Assembly (NCBI GenBank): GCA_021397845.1
Contig: CM038044.1
Coordinates: forward strand, 44,378,354 to 44,442,353
DNA from: Areca catechu
Lineage: Eukaryota; Streptophyta; Magnoliopsida; Arecales; Arecaceae
Length of the DNA: 64,000 nt
Direction of reading: 5' to 3'
In this document: positions 53,624 to 64,000 of the stretch, one piece after another
Numbering within the stretch: the stretch's first letter is position 1
How the letters are laid out: each line of letters begins with the position of its first letter
The notes under the pieces: generated by a model
The model's input: the letters and a program-made list of their open reading frames with translations, nothing else
Told to the model about the DNA's origin: nothing
Database searches by the model: none
Position numbers and translations under genes: made by a program

Positions 53624-54439
53624 GGGATGCTTGGGGCGATGAAGAGGGCAGCACTAGAGGAGTAAAGAGCAGTGCAATGGAATGTCAGGAGTGCAATGGG
53701 ATGCGAGAGGAAGCTTGAATGCCCAGTTCTAAAAATAATTGAATTGAAAAATTTTCACTTCCATTTTTTCCATAAATAATGGAAGTTACTTTTAAAAAAA
53801 TAGAATTATTGACAGGGCAACAAAAACTTTTTTTTGGCATTGGATTCCATGTTTCTACTTACAAAAAAGAAACAAGAAAAAATGATACCAAACAGGCCCT
53901 TAATCTTTTATTTTGTTCACTTTGTTTAGGTGATTAGGGTGACAAGAGAGGTAAGATAACTTTAGTAATCTTTTTATTTGAGAACTTGGTTATCCTTTTT
54001 ACCCACAATTTGATCAGAAAAATGTGCACTTTTCTCATCTTTTCAAAAAGTAGTTCCAAATGTTAAGTGTACTTGTTTTTTTTCATAAGTGTTGCTTTGC
54101 TATTTAGAAGTTCCAATCACCACTATATCCTATCTTAATGGGTGTTCATATGCTTTAGATATTGATTTATTTATAGCCTTGTTTAATGTGCTTATGTTTA
54201 CATATGATTGTGGTAATCAAGCAACTCCTTGAAGTTGTGAAGCCATTGGCTTGCCTCAATCAGATTGTTTGCGAAGTGATCCATACAAATCATCTATTTG
54301 GTGAAAATCTTTTTATGATTTGTTCTGTTAATGTTGTTTGACATGGCTGGTAGTATTTGGATGCAAAGTAGAGCTTTCTGAAGTTAATGATGGCAAAAAT
54401 GTGTTTTTTGTTTTCTGTGGTGTGTGGTTTTGTTTTTTC

Positions 54440-54500
54440 TTTCTTTCTTTCTTTTTTTTTTTGGGGGGGGGGAGTTGGGGGAGGGGAGTGAGAGGGAGCG
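54440..54500 (+). repeat. poly-T then G-run tract
   Basis: A TTTC/T run is followed by a run of ten G, then GGGGG, GGGG and GGG within about 40 bases, a sequence able to form a G-quadruplex on the coding strand of TIC236 intron 3. Confidence 0.75.
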
Positions 54501-55565
54501 ATCTATCTGAAGTGTCAGAGATCTAGTTGCCCCAGTGCAATTTATTTTGGGTATTGTTTTTCCTGTGTCTAGAACACTGCATTTGAACCTGTTGCATTTA
54601 AGCACTCTTCAGTCTTCTCAAGCAATTTAGAACATTATGGTGATTCTTTGATATAATTATCAACTTATTTTGTCTGTTAATGGTGTCATACCATCTGTAT
54701 CTGCAACTTAATCCATTTAGACGTACTTGTTTTTCTCATCATTAATGAGGATATTTGTAATCGCCTGGTCATGACATCAATCTATCTGTGATTTTGTAGA
54801 TCTATGTAGGATGGTGTCATACCATTATGGAAAATTTGCCCATCTTTGTGAAAATGAATACAGGTAATTATGATATCTTGGTGGTCCACTTTGAAGGTGG
54901 ATCCCTAGACTGCTGGTGGTTGATTGTTTTGACGACAGTGTCAGGGTTAATGGTACTATCAAGTGCTTTTGCTAGCTACTTTAATTCGGGGGCAAGAGCT
55001 GAATACTAGAGTTTATGAGTGCACCTTTTCCAGGATTTATGTGGGAGGAAGTAAGGGCAAGCGACTCCCCAACTCTACTTATTGGTGACTCAATCTTATA
55101 TTTGTAAGGATTTGGTTTGGTGCTGTGGTCTCTCAGGTTTCTGAGGGACTGACTTCTGTGAGTTTATTTGTGATTTTTATCCCCTTATTCCTTTGGATCC
55201 TTGATAGATTCCAAGATCCTCTGTTCAATGAGTTTCTGTTTTTTCATTCCAGAAATGGTTTCCCTGCTGTAGTATTTAAACACTTTATTGTTAGTCAGAT
55301 TGAAGGTATGTGCTCCCTTACGGTATTATAAATGACATCTGTCAACTGTCTAAGAAACTGAAAATGTAGTCTCTCTTTGGTGTTATGCAACGCATCCCTG
55401 AAATACGGAGAAGGTCTGGATCTTTTAGTTCCTTGTTTTTGGAATGAATTACCTAATTTTCATAGTTTCAACCATATTTAATAACAAAATTTTGAATATC
55501 ATATGCATGACCAATTAATCCAGGTAATATATGTTCTAACAACTTCATTTTCTCTTCTTTTTCAG

Positions 55566-55670
55566 GTTCATATCTGTATGTCTAGAGGGGACACATTCCC
55601 GAACATTCATGGTCAGCTTGATGTTAATGACCTGTCTTATCAGATACTTGATGCTCCTTCATGTTTTTCA
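55566..55670 (+). CDS. TIC236: TIC236 coding exon 4
   Basis: Acceptor TTTTTCAG, donor TTTTTCA/GTATGT. 35 codons, VHICMSRGDTFPNIHGQLDV to DAPSCFS, in phase 0 on both sides. Intron 3 before it is 4144 bp. Confidence 0.93.
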
Positions 55671-56091
55671 GTATGTAAAAATTTCATGATCTGTTGGCTA
55701 ATTTTTTGCCATTTCTAGAGGACATCTTTTTTGATTCTATATCTTGTGATCCTTTCTATTCATCTGTAGTTTTAAAATCAGGAAAAGAGATGACTATACC
55801 TAATCAACCAATAAATATGGGAAGGAACAATTCACTGCTTCTATTTCAGAAGTCTTAATTGCCAGAATATGGCTGACTTCCAAATATTATAAAATAATAA
55901 TTTAGTAAATTCACTGATGGTTGTAAGCATTTTCATTGGTATTTGCTAATTTTAGCATATCTTTTTCAACAATTGCATGGTCAAAAAATATGCAATTTGT
56001 CTCCTTTGTCTTTTGCCTAACTGGTATTTTTACACAATATTAAGACTGATTTCTAAATTCAGAAGCATTACTAGAGCCTCGTAGGGCTTGT

Positions 56092-57470
56092 TTGGTTCAT
56101 GGGAAGAAACTTCTCTTATTAGAATGTTTTTCCTGGAAAGTTGATTCATGGAAATATGATGCCTGGAAAGTGTTTTTGGCATGTTTGGCTGATCATGGGA
56201 AAGTGATACATTCTAGAGTGCCTTATATTTGGTTGAGCACAAGATTTTTGGAACTGGACTGTATCGGCTAATTTGGGCATTTTGAACTGTATCGTTGACA
56301 ACTCAGGATGGCTATGGCATGGAAAATGGAACATTGGATGAGGGAGAGGGAAAGTGAGGAAGAGAAAGAGAGAAGAGGGAAGGAAAATGGCAGACGCTGT
56401 CACCGGAGGGCCAGCAGTGGCCTGCCAAGGTTGGAGGGTTGTGGAAGCCTCGCGGCTCGGTGTTGCCTGATAGGGCCTTTAACCGAGAGAGATAGGGGGA
56501 GGAAGGCTACCGGAGGGTGGGGATGGTGGCAAAGAGGTCGCTTCGGTGCCATTGGATGGCCGACGTGGTCACCGAGAGGCGGAAAATGTGTTGGTGGAGT
56601 CGCGGCTGCAGAATAAGGGCAGTCGTTCCTGTTTGTTGTGTTGATTTTTAAAAAACAAAGATGAATGGTGAAGTCGGCAGGCAAACCTATTTCTAGCTTC
56701 ACTATTTCAAGATTCTTTTTAAAAAAATGAGAAACAATGAAGTCGACAGTGGGTTTGCCGGCTTCACTTAAGTAAAGCTGGCAAATCCATTGTTTCATGC
56801 TTGTAGAGCCGCAAGTAGCATTTACGCCACTCGACGACCATAGTGGCTACTCGGAGGCCCTCTGATGGCCTCTCTGCTGGGCTCCACTTCTTTTCTTTCC
56901 CTCCCCCTCTATCTTTCTCTCTTGTCTCTTTTCTCTCGTAGACGATGTGGAGCCATGGTGGCCACTACGGCCCTCTGAGGTCCCCTCTAGCTCTCCGGTG
57001 GCCATCGGCGGTGTCTCCGCCACCTCTAGCTTCTTCCCTCCCCTCCTCTCTCTCTTCCTGTCTTTTCTTTTCTTTCTTTCTTTTCCTCCTCAGTTGATCC
57101 CTTCATCTCTGTCTGTTTGTGCCCATCTAGTTCGGTACGAGCCATACCAACTTGTGCTACTGGCTGACTGGAACGGGATCTAGTATTGCTTCTGAAAACC
57201 TTGGTTGAGCACTTGAGTATATATTTTCTTAGAAAAACTATGTAAAATATCTATTATGTTTTGAATAAAGAAAAACAAATCTTACTCCATTCTATTCATG
57301 GCTTTAAGGGCACTTTTGGAAAAAAAAAGAATCCTAATTCCCCCCTTGCCATGGGAAAACCCAAAAGCCCATGTGCCACATGGGTTTTCTTTCCCATGAA
57401 ACGTGAAAAGTTTATTCCCATTGGAATGCCACTTTCCAATCTCTCTTTTTGAAAATTTCAACCAAACAAG
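56092..57470. mobile_element. inverted-repeat element with TTTGGTT ends
   Basis: GGGCTTGTTTGGTTCATGGG at the left is mirrored by AACCAAACAAGAGGGG at the right, and both sides contain further complementary words (CATGGGAAAG and CTTTCCCATG). The middle is occupied by the element at 56240-57203. A target duplication was not found, so the superfamily is open. Confidence 0.5.
56240..57203. mobile_element. long GGTACGG-family relative with GA/CT-rich core
   Basis: 964 bp between perfect 8-bp duplications GTTGAGCA (56232-56239, 57204-57211). Ends: CAAGATTTTTGGAAC at the left and, as complement, CAAGGTTTTCAGAAG at the right. The core has a GA-rich tract (56340-56390), a GGAGGGCCAGCAGTGG-type segment, and a mirrored CT-rich tract (56880-57070). 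Near the right end GTTCGGTACGAGCCATACC recalls the family words. ORFs inside are not convincing. Confidence 0.75.
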
Positions 57471-57557
57471 AGGGGTTCTTCATTTTCCCGTTGTGGCATT
57501 GAGCATACTTTCCCTTTCATATTCCTGTTAACTAAATGAGTCCGCAGTACACCCAAG

Positions 57558-57887
57558 CAAGGATTGCGGTGGCGTACCGTACCGTACCGGCCAAGAACCA
57601 GTACGGTTCATCCATATAAAACGGTCCGGCCTCCGAACCGTTAAAAAAAATATATATTTCCATACCGGTACGTACCGCCCGATTCACTCTGGTTCGGGTT
57701 CGGTTTGGCTCGGTTCGGGTCTGGTTCAGGTTTGGTTCAGCGATTTTTGCTTGAGAAGGGGGAGAAAGACCTTTTTTTCTCAATTTTTTATTGCCGGTAC
57801 ATGTACCGATACGGTACGGTCTGTACCGTACCATACCATACTGGCTGCTGACCAGTATGGCTCCCGGTATTGGTTCAGCAATCCTTG
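57558..57887. mobile_element. GGTACGG element 3 (hAT-like, best preserved)
   Basis: 330 bp with perfect 10-bp terminal inverted repeats CAAGGATTGC / GCAATCCTTG. It is flanked by CACCCAAG (57550-57557) and CACCCAAC (57888-57895). The left arm is GTACCGTACCGTACCGG; the centre is TTCGGGTTCGGTTTGG words; the right arm is ATACGGTACGGTCTGTACC. The ends obey the hAT rule YARNG. Confidence 0.88.
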
Positions 57888-58514
57888 CACCCAACTATAT
57901 TTTAGTCTCTCTCCTAGATGTTTAATGGTTTGTATAGATTATTTTTCCTTATTTTGATTGATTCAAATGATTCATGCATTATGCTTCCTAATGCAGTCTA
58001 CTTTGTCTTTGGATTGGAGAAAATTGCATCGGATCTTGTGGAAATTGTGATGCATAATGAATGCTTAGCTCAATTAACTCATAAATCACGTGACAAGGAT
58101 TTCGCTCTTTTGTGTGCTTCCTGCGTTGAGAGTTCCAATCATCATAGATCTGTGCTAGCATGCAAGAATCCTGTTAATGAAGTCAAGCTAAAATTATGTG
58201 GTTATAGATATATAAGATTCAATTCCTCCTATCAGAAGGAAAATAAACGGTGTAATTTTTTGTTCTATCACTTGGGAAAAGAACCAGTTTGTAGTTTTTT
58301 GTTCTATAACTAGACAGAAAGGCAGGACAAATGAAGGTCTGGTACCGAAATTGTTTACTAATCAAGATTCCGACATAATTTCTGCATATAACTATAATTT
58401 GCCAACATACTGCAAGAGATGAGTCCAGGTTTCTTGATAGAAAATAAATTGCTTTGGTTTCCATTTTGAAAATGTTGTAACATTGTAATGGTCTTTATTT
58501 GTACATGCATGCAG

Positions 58515-58655
58515 GACTTGACAGCAAGTTTGTGCTTTCGTGGTCAAAGGATTTTTTTGCACAATGCTAGTGGCTGGTTTGGTGATGCTCCTTTGGAAGC
58601 TTCTGGTGACTTTGGCATAAATCCTGAGAATGGAGAGTTTCATCTGATGTGTCAG
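58515..58655 (+). CDS. TIC236: TIC236 coding exon 5
   Basis: Acceptor CATGCATGCAG, donor TGTCAG/GTATCT. 47 codons, DLTASLCFRGQRIFLHNASG and GDFGINPENGEFHLMCQ, strongly conserved in this family. Phase 0 on both sides; intron 4 before it is 2844 bp. Confidence 0.94.
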
Positions 58656-59847
58656 GTATCTTTAATTTTCTTTCATTTAATTTTTTAGCTGTACGCCATA
58701 TGTCTGAAGAGGTTTTTTCTGTTTATATGGAAGCAAAATAACCAACATTAATTGGTAACTCTGATGGTCTGGTAATGCATTTACTCGTACTCATTTCATG
58801 CTAGAACTTTATGCACATTGGACTCTAAAATATTTAAGCTTTTATAGTATAAAATTAGGAAGCTAACTTTGTTTTGTTATATCAAAATGGCTGCATTTTT
58901 GGGCAATTCTTTTCCTCGATGCTGCTGAGTCAACATAAAAAAAAAAAATCAGCTCAGATGGTCTGGTACTGCATGGATGATAGGTTGTTTCTAGGCTTTA
59001 TATATCCATTAAACCTTGAAAGATTATAGTGTTTTGTTATGCATAATGACATGTGCTATTATGATTAATTTTATGACTGATTATTAATGTAAAAACTTAC
59101 TTTCATGATAATTTAAAAGGTCTTTATTATGCTTTTTTTTCCCTTTAACTTAGCTCTTTTATGCACAATATTTGAGTTGTATTACTTTTTCAAGCATTTG
59201 TTGGTTTGCTTCTGTAGTCACTACAACTGGATACCACAATTGGAACTTGCTTTCAGTCATTCAAAGTGAAATTTTATGTTTCCAGATGCATAACCAATAT
59301 AGCACTTTACTCATTAAAAATGTAATGTTTCTTACCGTTGCATGGTTCTATAAGTTCAAATTCATTTCTGGTTTCTACAGTGTGAATTAGCTTGCAACTA
59401 TGGCCCTATGTAATCGAATCCTTGTAAGTGCTTGCTTTTGTTTGATTTGTGCTGTGGCTAGCATGTTCTTGGTATTTTTCAAGCCAAATAACGTTTGAGA
59501 AATCAATTGGGAGCATAATAAATTGAAGGTATTGGTAGTAAACGACCTCTACTGTGAAAGTTCTTGGCTCTTTATACAGGATACATACTGAACTTTGTGT
59601 TGTGCCATGAAGATAAGGCTTTTTGCTTATATGCTAAAATGTCAACATGCAGATTGGCACAAATATATGTACTGCCATTTAACTTATTCAGAATATGTCA
59701 GATTGAATACCATAACCTGTTGGAACTTACACATTTATATGCCCATGCTGGCCTGTTCCTCGCCAGTGTGACACTTCACATGGTTGGCATGCCAATCATT
59801 AATCTTTTTTTTTTATTACTTATAAAGCTTTTCAAATTTTTAGGTCT

Positions 59848-59883
<36 letters not shown>
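59848..59883. repeat. (ATC)12 microsatellite
   Basis: Twelve uninterrupted ATC triplets in TIC236 intron 5 (58656-60860). The rest of that intron is AT-rich, with nothing recognised. Confidence 0.95.
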
Positions 59884-59885
<2 letters not shown>

Positions 59886-60860
59886 TTTAATTTAGTATGG
59901 CTTGGGAACATGTGTTGACATGGTATGGTGCATGCTGTCCAGCTAGTCCCTGGCACTCCCACCAGCACTGATACATCGAACCTTCGTGTTGTCATGTATT
60001 ACATGTTTGGTTTGTTATCCCCTTGCCATTATGCTTAATTTCTAGCTAAGTTTGCGCTGTTGTTTCTCAATTTGGATTATGTATGTCCTCGTGCATGTTG
60101 ATGTATACATTCTAAAGACACCAAAAAATACCCCTAGCTTTGTCCATGAGGATTTAATTTTATCCTAATACACCATCCTGATGCATTTTAATTTTTAGAA
60201 GGTTGTTTAATTAATTTAATTATTGATGTTCGTTTCAGATGTGATATAAATCAGCAATAGCCCAAATGCAATAAATAAATTTTTCTTTGCTGTAGTCCTA
60301 CATGTACAAGTGCTTATTAACTGAAAAAGAAATAAACATAAAAAATAATGGTATATAAAAGAAGAAACTACTGGTTGAGATGATGCAGTGGCATAACTTT
60401 CTTCATTATGATGATGTGGCATGACTTTCTTCATTTTGGTTATGTATTTGAAACTTCTCCCATCATTTTTCAATCGGTTCTGAAAAAAGGAAACTTGTAG
60501 CACTTGGGGTATGATTTGCCAATTAATCATTCTTACGGGTGTTTATTCCATGGCATATTGTTAATATATAGGAAGAAAAAGTTGTGATGAGAGCTGTTCT
60601 GGCTATGATTGTTCACCGGTAATATAATTGCTTCTTTGAGAATATGCAGTTATCTTTTGCAGTGATTATTGGATACTAATGTCTTGTCAAGTGAGTAGAT
60701 TGGTTAGTTGAGTTTCAATTGATGGCTTGAATCCATTGTTTCTTCAAGCATTTAAGAAGTATTCAAACAGCTCACTTAGAATTTTAAGTTTAACAGTTAG
60801 TCAAGACCACTTATTTCTGTCACATGACAGGTTATTTTTGTTTTATGCTTGTTTTTTCAG

Positions 60861-60923
60861 GTTCCATGTGTTGAAGTGAATGCCCTTATGAAGACTTTAA
60901 ACATGAGACCCCTTTTGTTTCCG
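60861..60923 (+). CDS. TIC236: TIC236 coding exon 6, last in the window
   Basis: Acceptor TTTTTTCAG, donor TTTCCG/GTATGT. 21 codons, VPCVEVNALMKTLNMRPLLF plus P. The family motif that should follow is not found up to 64000, so intron 6 is longer than 3 kb and the gene continues to the right. Confidence 0.93.
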
Positions 60924-61037
60924 GTATGTTTCTTGCTTTTAATTCATTTTGTAAGCTTTGTTATTCTTAAATGTTATGCAGCCTTGTTGCTTCACAAGTC
61001 ACCATTGCTAGCACATTATCACCAAGGAAGAGACCTA

Positions 61038-62129
61038 CGTTTGGTTGGGGTCATGAGAGGGAGGATGGATGGCCTTCATCTATCATTTGGTTTAAAAAAT
61101 TTTTGGAAGGATTGATAAAAAGAGGGATTGTCCACACCTACCAATTTGCATCCTCGCAAATTAGGATAATGCAAGGAAGGATGGAGCATATGAGGGATGG
61201 TTTCTATGTTGAGAAAATCACCCTTCATTAATTTTCTGGCAAAACCCTAACACTACTTCTATTTTTCTATTTATATTCACTATTTATGTAAAATTAATTA
61301 ACTATGTTAATTAAAGTATTAATTAATTATTTATATAATTAATATATAAATAAATTAATTCTTATATAAGTAGTTTATAAAATCATTAATTTAATTAAAT
61401 TAAATTAAAAAGTAAATATTTATGTAATTTTTTTATATAATTATAAATTATAAGGATTATAAGTTCATACATTGACTTGCTTTTTTAGTATAAATAAGTG
61501 TTATAAGTTGATGATAATAATATTTTTTAATAAATAGTAATTTAGTAAAAATATCATCTATCCTTCTATTTAAGGGTGCGATCGAGTCAAGTCGAGTAGC
61601 TAAAAGCTCAAGCTCGATTTGATTCAAAATACTTGAACTCGAAACTCGACTCGAAATTGATCAAGCTTTAATATCGCAAGCTCAAGCTTGGCTCAATAAA
61701 TAAAAGATAATACTCAAGCTCGACTCGACTTGGCTCGAATAGTATCTGAGTCATATTCGAGCTCGAGTTCAACCTCGAATTTGAGCCTTAGCCTACTTAT
61801 AATATCTATTAATATATATATATATATATAAAAAATAAAATTATTAAAAAATATATAAATTCGAGTAGGCTGGCAAGTTTTTGAGCTAGGTATTTTACTA
61901 TTCGAGCTACTCGAGCTCGGCTAGAGATCGATAATAGCCGAGCCGAGTTGAGTAGCTCAACTCGTTTGCACCCTTACTTCCATTCATTCATTCTATACCA
62001 AACAGAGGAGGGAATCATTCTCATCCATCCTTCTATATTTCACCAAATATGCAGGAGGATGGATGAAAGAGCCATCCATCCTTCCTCCCTTATCCATCCT
62101 TCCGCCAATCCATCATTCGTACCAAATAG
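61038..62129. mobile_element. inverted-repeat element carrying a nested CTCGA element
   Basis: GTTTGGTTGGGGTCATGAG and GGAGGATGGATGG at the left are mirrored at the right by CCATCCATCCTTCCTCCC and CATCATTCGTACCAAAT. The core 61250-61560 is AT-rich. Boundaries are approximate and no duplication is fixed. Confidence 0.6.
61571..61976. mobile_element. hAT-like CTCGA-rich non-autonomous element
   Basis: 406 bp. The terminal inverted repeat TAAGGGTGC is perfect for 9 bp and continues imperfectly (GATCGAGTCAAG against AAACGAGTTGAG). The duplications are CTTCTATT (61563-61570) and CTTCCATT (61977-61984), seven of eight matching. Both arms are dense in CTCGA, GCTCAAG and CTCGACT words; the centre is AT-rich with (TA)n at about 61812. 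No coding capacity. Confidence 0.85.
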
Positions 62130-63478
62130 AGAAATAGAGTTATTAATATGAATGTATGCTATGTGCTTATTGACACTCATGCCACTTTATTTTAGCACTC
62201 TTGGAAATTATACCATCCTTGATGTAATCAGTTAAATTATCAGTGTCTGATTACTGGCCTGTCTATGCTACTTCTCATTTGAAGCAAACTCTAGCTTAGC
62301 CTTATGGTTTTTTCTGGGTTCTTTGAGAATCAGGACCTCTTTTAGTGATCGAGAAACATTTCTGCTTCTGTTCCAGAAAGAAAAGAGAAACACTTGTACT
62401 TATTTATAGTTTGGTTCTTTACTCTTGAGACTTTACTCTTGACTAGTTGCATATCTCAAGAGTGTACAGTGATACCATATCTAGTTTGCACCATTCAATA
62501 AACTGGTAAAATAAGGGAAGAAGTTTTTGACATGTTCCAAAGAATTCTGAAACACGGTTCATGTCAGGGAACTCTTATCAATATCCATTGTGAAATGTAA
62601 CAAGAAGGGATAAGCTTTTAGAACTTAAGCTCTTTCAGTGCTTCTTCTAGGAGTTCCTGTCTCATTTTGTGAACATTAGTTTATAATAGGAAACTTCTAA
62701 TTTATTTAAATGTTCTAACTTTAAGAAGCATGCTCTCGAATGGATATCTTCAGGTAGGAAAAAATAAGACATTTACCTGGAAGCACATATTGGCAGTTCG
62801 GAGGGTTATTATGACATTATGTAAGCTCCAAGCATCATACTCTAATGGACATTAATTTAATATCTTAAGGTGGGACAAATTAAGATGGCTGTTTGCTCAA
62901 AGTCTGAAGATGAATGCTATCATTGACATTGGTTTCAAGCCCCAATGAAGAAGGTTGAGGATTAATGTAGGTTGACTTGTAATAGAAAAGAAGCTTAACT
63001 TATCAACCCAAATAAAAAATGCTAGAAATCAGCATATTGTATTTGTTAAGTATTATGGATTTTATTTGATTGTAGCTTTTTAATAACTGATGTGTAGGAT
63101 AGCACATAGCAAATGAAAGGTAAAATCTAAAGAATTTGTTTTGTTAGATATTTAAGCAAAAAATATACTAGTTGAATAACACTTTAAATTTAATAAAATT
63201 ATGTAACATAATTATTATAAAGATAGTTCCATTCAAAATTTATTTTTCTAAAATCATATGCCTTATCAATATTCTAAATGACAATCAATAAGTTATCCTT
63301 TCTTGCAAATTTTATTATTTTTGGTTAGATTTATTTTTTGGTAGGTAATCCAAGAGTATATTATAAAGCTTCACAGTAAATCTTGCATTTTTCCTGCACT
63401 TGATTTTGAGTATTTAGTCTAACATGTTACAAACTATTGATCTTGGTCATCCATTGTTTTGTTAGCAAGTGTTGTATC

Positions 63479-63811
63479 TAAGGATGGCCGAACTAGTACC
63501 GGGATCCATAGCGGTCACTGGCTGGTATAGTATTGTATGGTACGATACTGTACTGGGACTCATATCGGTTTCTGTGAAACTGAGAACCAAGAGTCCCCTG
63601 TTCCATGGCTATAGTGTATTACCTGAATCGGACACGAACCTGGCCGAAATGCATGGCTCAGGGCTGAACTATACCGTTTTGATCCCGTTCGAGCCTTTTT
63701 TGGATGATTTGGGATCCATACCATTTTCCATGGCCGAACCATCCCGGTTTAGTACCGGTACGGTATGGTATGGGCTGAACCGGATAGTTCAGTCATGTTC
63801 AGCAAAACCTA
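63479..63811. mobile_element. GGTACGG element 4 (hAT-like, non-autonomous)
   Basis: 333 bp between perfect 8-bp duplications GTTGTATC (63471-63478, 63812-63819). Left end TAAGGATGGCCGAAC; right end, as complement, TAGGTTTTGCTGAAC. It contains TACCGGTACGGTATGG near 63750 and GGTACGATACTGTACTGG near 63540. A 126-codon frame inside comes from the repeat words and is not accepted. Confidence 0.85.
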
Positions 63812-63854
63812 GTTGTATCAATACTTTATTCCAATATTTGCAATCTTGATATCG

Positions 63855-64000
63855 GGTATCATGTTGGGACCTTATTGGTTCGGTATGGTAGGGACTCATA
63901 CGGTACGTAACTTCTGTCAAAATAGTTCTCCAACTATTTTTCTCATTTTTTATTTTACATCAAGGTATGAGTCGGTATGCAAAACATCTTGATATGGGGC
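63855..64000. repeat. possible further GGTACGG-type copy, cut by the window edge
   Basis: Words GGTTCGGTATGGTAGG and CATACGGTACGTAAC occur at 63877-63908, and CAAGGTATGAGTCGGTATGC near 63961. No ends can be fixed. Confidence 0.4.

Larger units (their letters stand above)
60924..64000 (+). other. TIC236: TIC236 intron 6, incomplete
   Basis: Contains a nested pair of inverted-repeat elements (61038-62129) and a GGTACGG element (63479-63811). 62130-63470 is AT-rich and shows nothing else. Confidence 0.75.

Noticed and set aside
54338..54605. ORFs on both strands around the poly-T/G tract
   Set aside because: Caused by homopolymer runs in an intron.
60849..61115. ORF extending past TIC236 exon 6
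   Set aside because: Only 60861-60923 matches the family; the rest is read-through beyond a consensus donor GTATGT.
63469..63849. 126-codon ORF near the right edge
   Set aside because: It lies in a GGTACGG element, is made of its repeat words and crosses its boundaries.

Overview
The window is nuclear DNA of a flowering plant. Plant LTR retrotransposons, TE-filled introns and GT-AG splicing all point that way, and retroelement and gene sequence together suggest a monocot, possibly a palm; that placement is inference. I see no bacterial, plasmid or organellar gene set. The only host gene I recognise is the 5' part of TIC236 (also known as EMB2410, or SSG4 in rice), on the + strand from about 36.3 kb to beyond the right edge.

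Left 36 kb: nested repeats. A hAT-like non-autonomous element with a GGGCTGG-rich body (672-1575) is followed by a 38-bp tandem array and a truncated 2.1-kb LTR-like repeat. A 2.3-kb solo LTR (4834-7171) interrupts a 104-bp tandem array. Three related Ty3/gypsy chromovirus-type elements follow. Element C (8129-14393, - strand) has identical LTRs, target duplication GTCCT and a 602-codon ORF lacking protease and reverse transcriptase. Element A (16277-25091, +, duplication ATCTA) is older and broken. Element B (26581-34888, +, duplication TCATG) is young, with an open 1121-codon pol but a damaged gag. All three share LTR starts, a Met-tRNA-type primer binding site, a conserved untranslated leader, and a TATA box in the loop of a short inverted repeat.

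Right 28 kb: TIC236. A 5' UTR with one intron and two uORFs leads to a 2039-bp first coding exon (37005-39043), then coding exons at 51076-51271, 51362-51421, 55566-55670, 58515-58655 and 60861-60923. They join in frame to 868 codons; the rest, including the expected C-terminal TamB/DUF490 domain, lies off the window. Intron 1 is 12 kb and holds a hAT transposase pseudogene, a degenerate RTE-type LINE cut by a microsatellite, and other repeats. Intron 3 holds a 1.3-kb solo LTR with target duplication GGGAT.

The most interesting pattern is a family of short elements built from reiterated GGTACGG/CCGTACC words in the TIC236 introns (39873-40197, 44047-44396, 57558-57887, 63479-63811, and a longer relative 56240-57203). 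Each has an 8-bp target duplication and most have ends resembling hAT termini. Two unrelated families, built of GGGCTGG and CTCGA words, share this plan. I propose that all are non-autonomous hAT-type elements with densely repeated short motifs.
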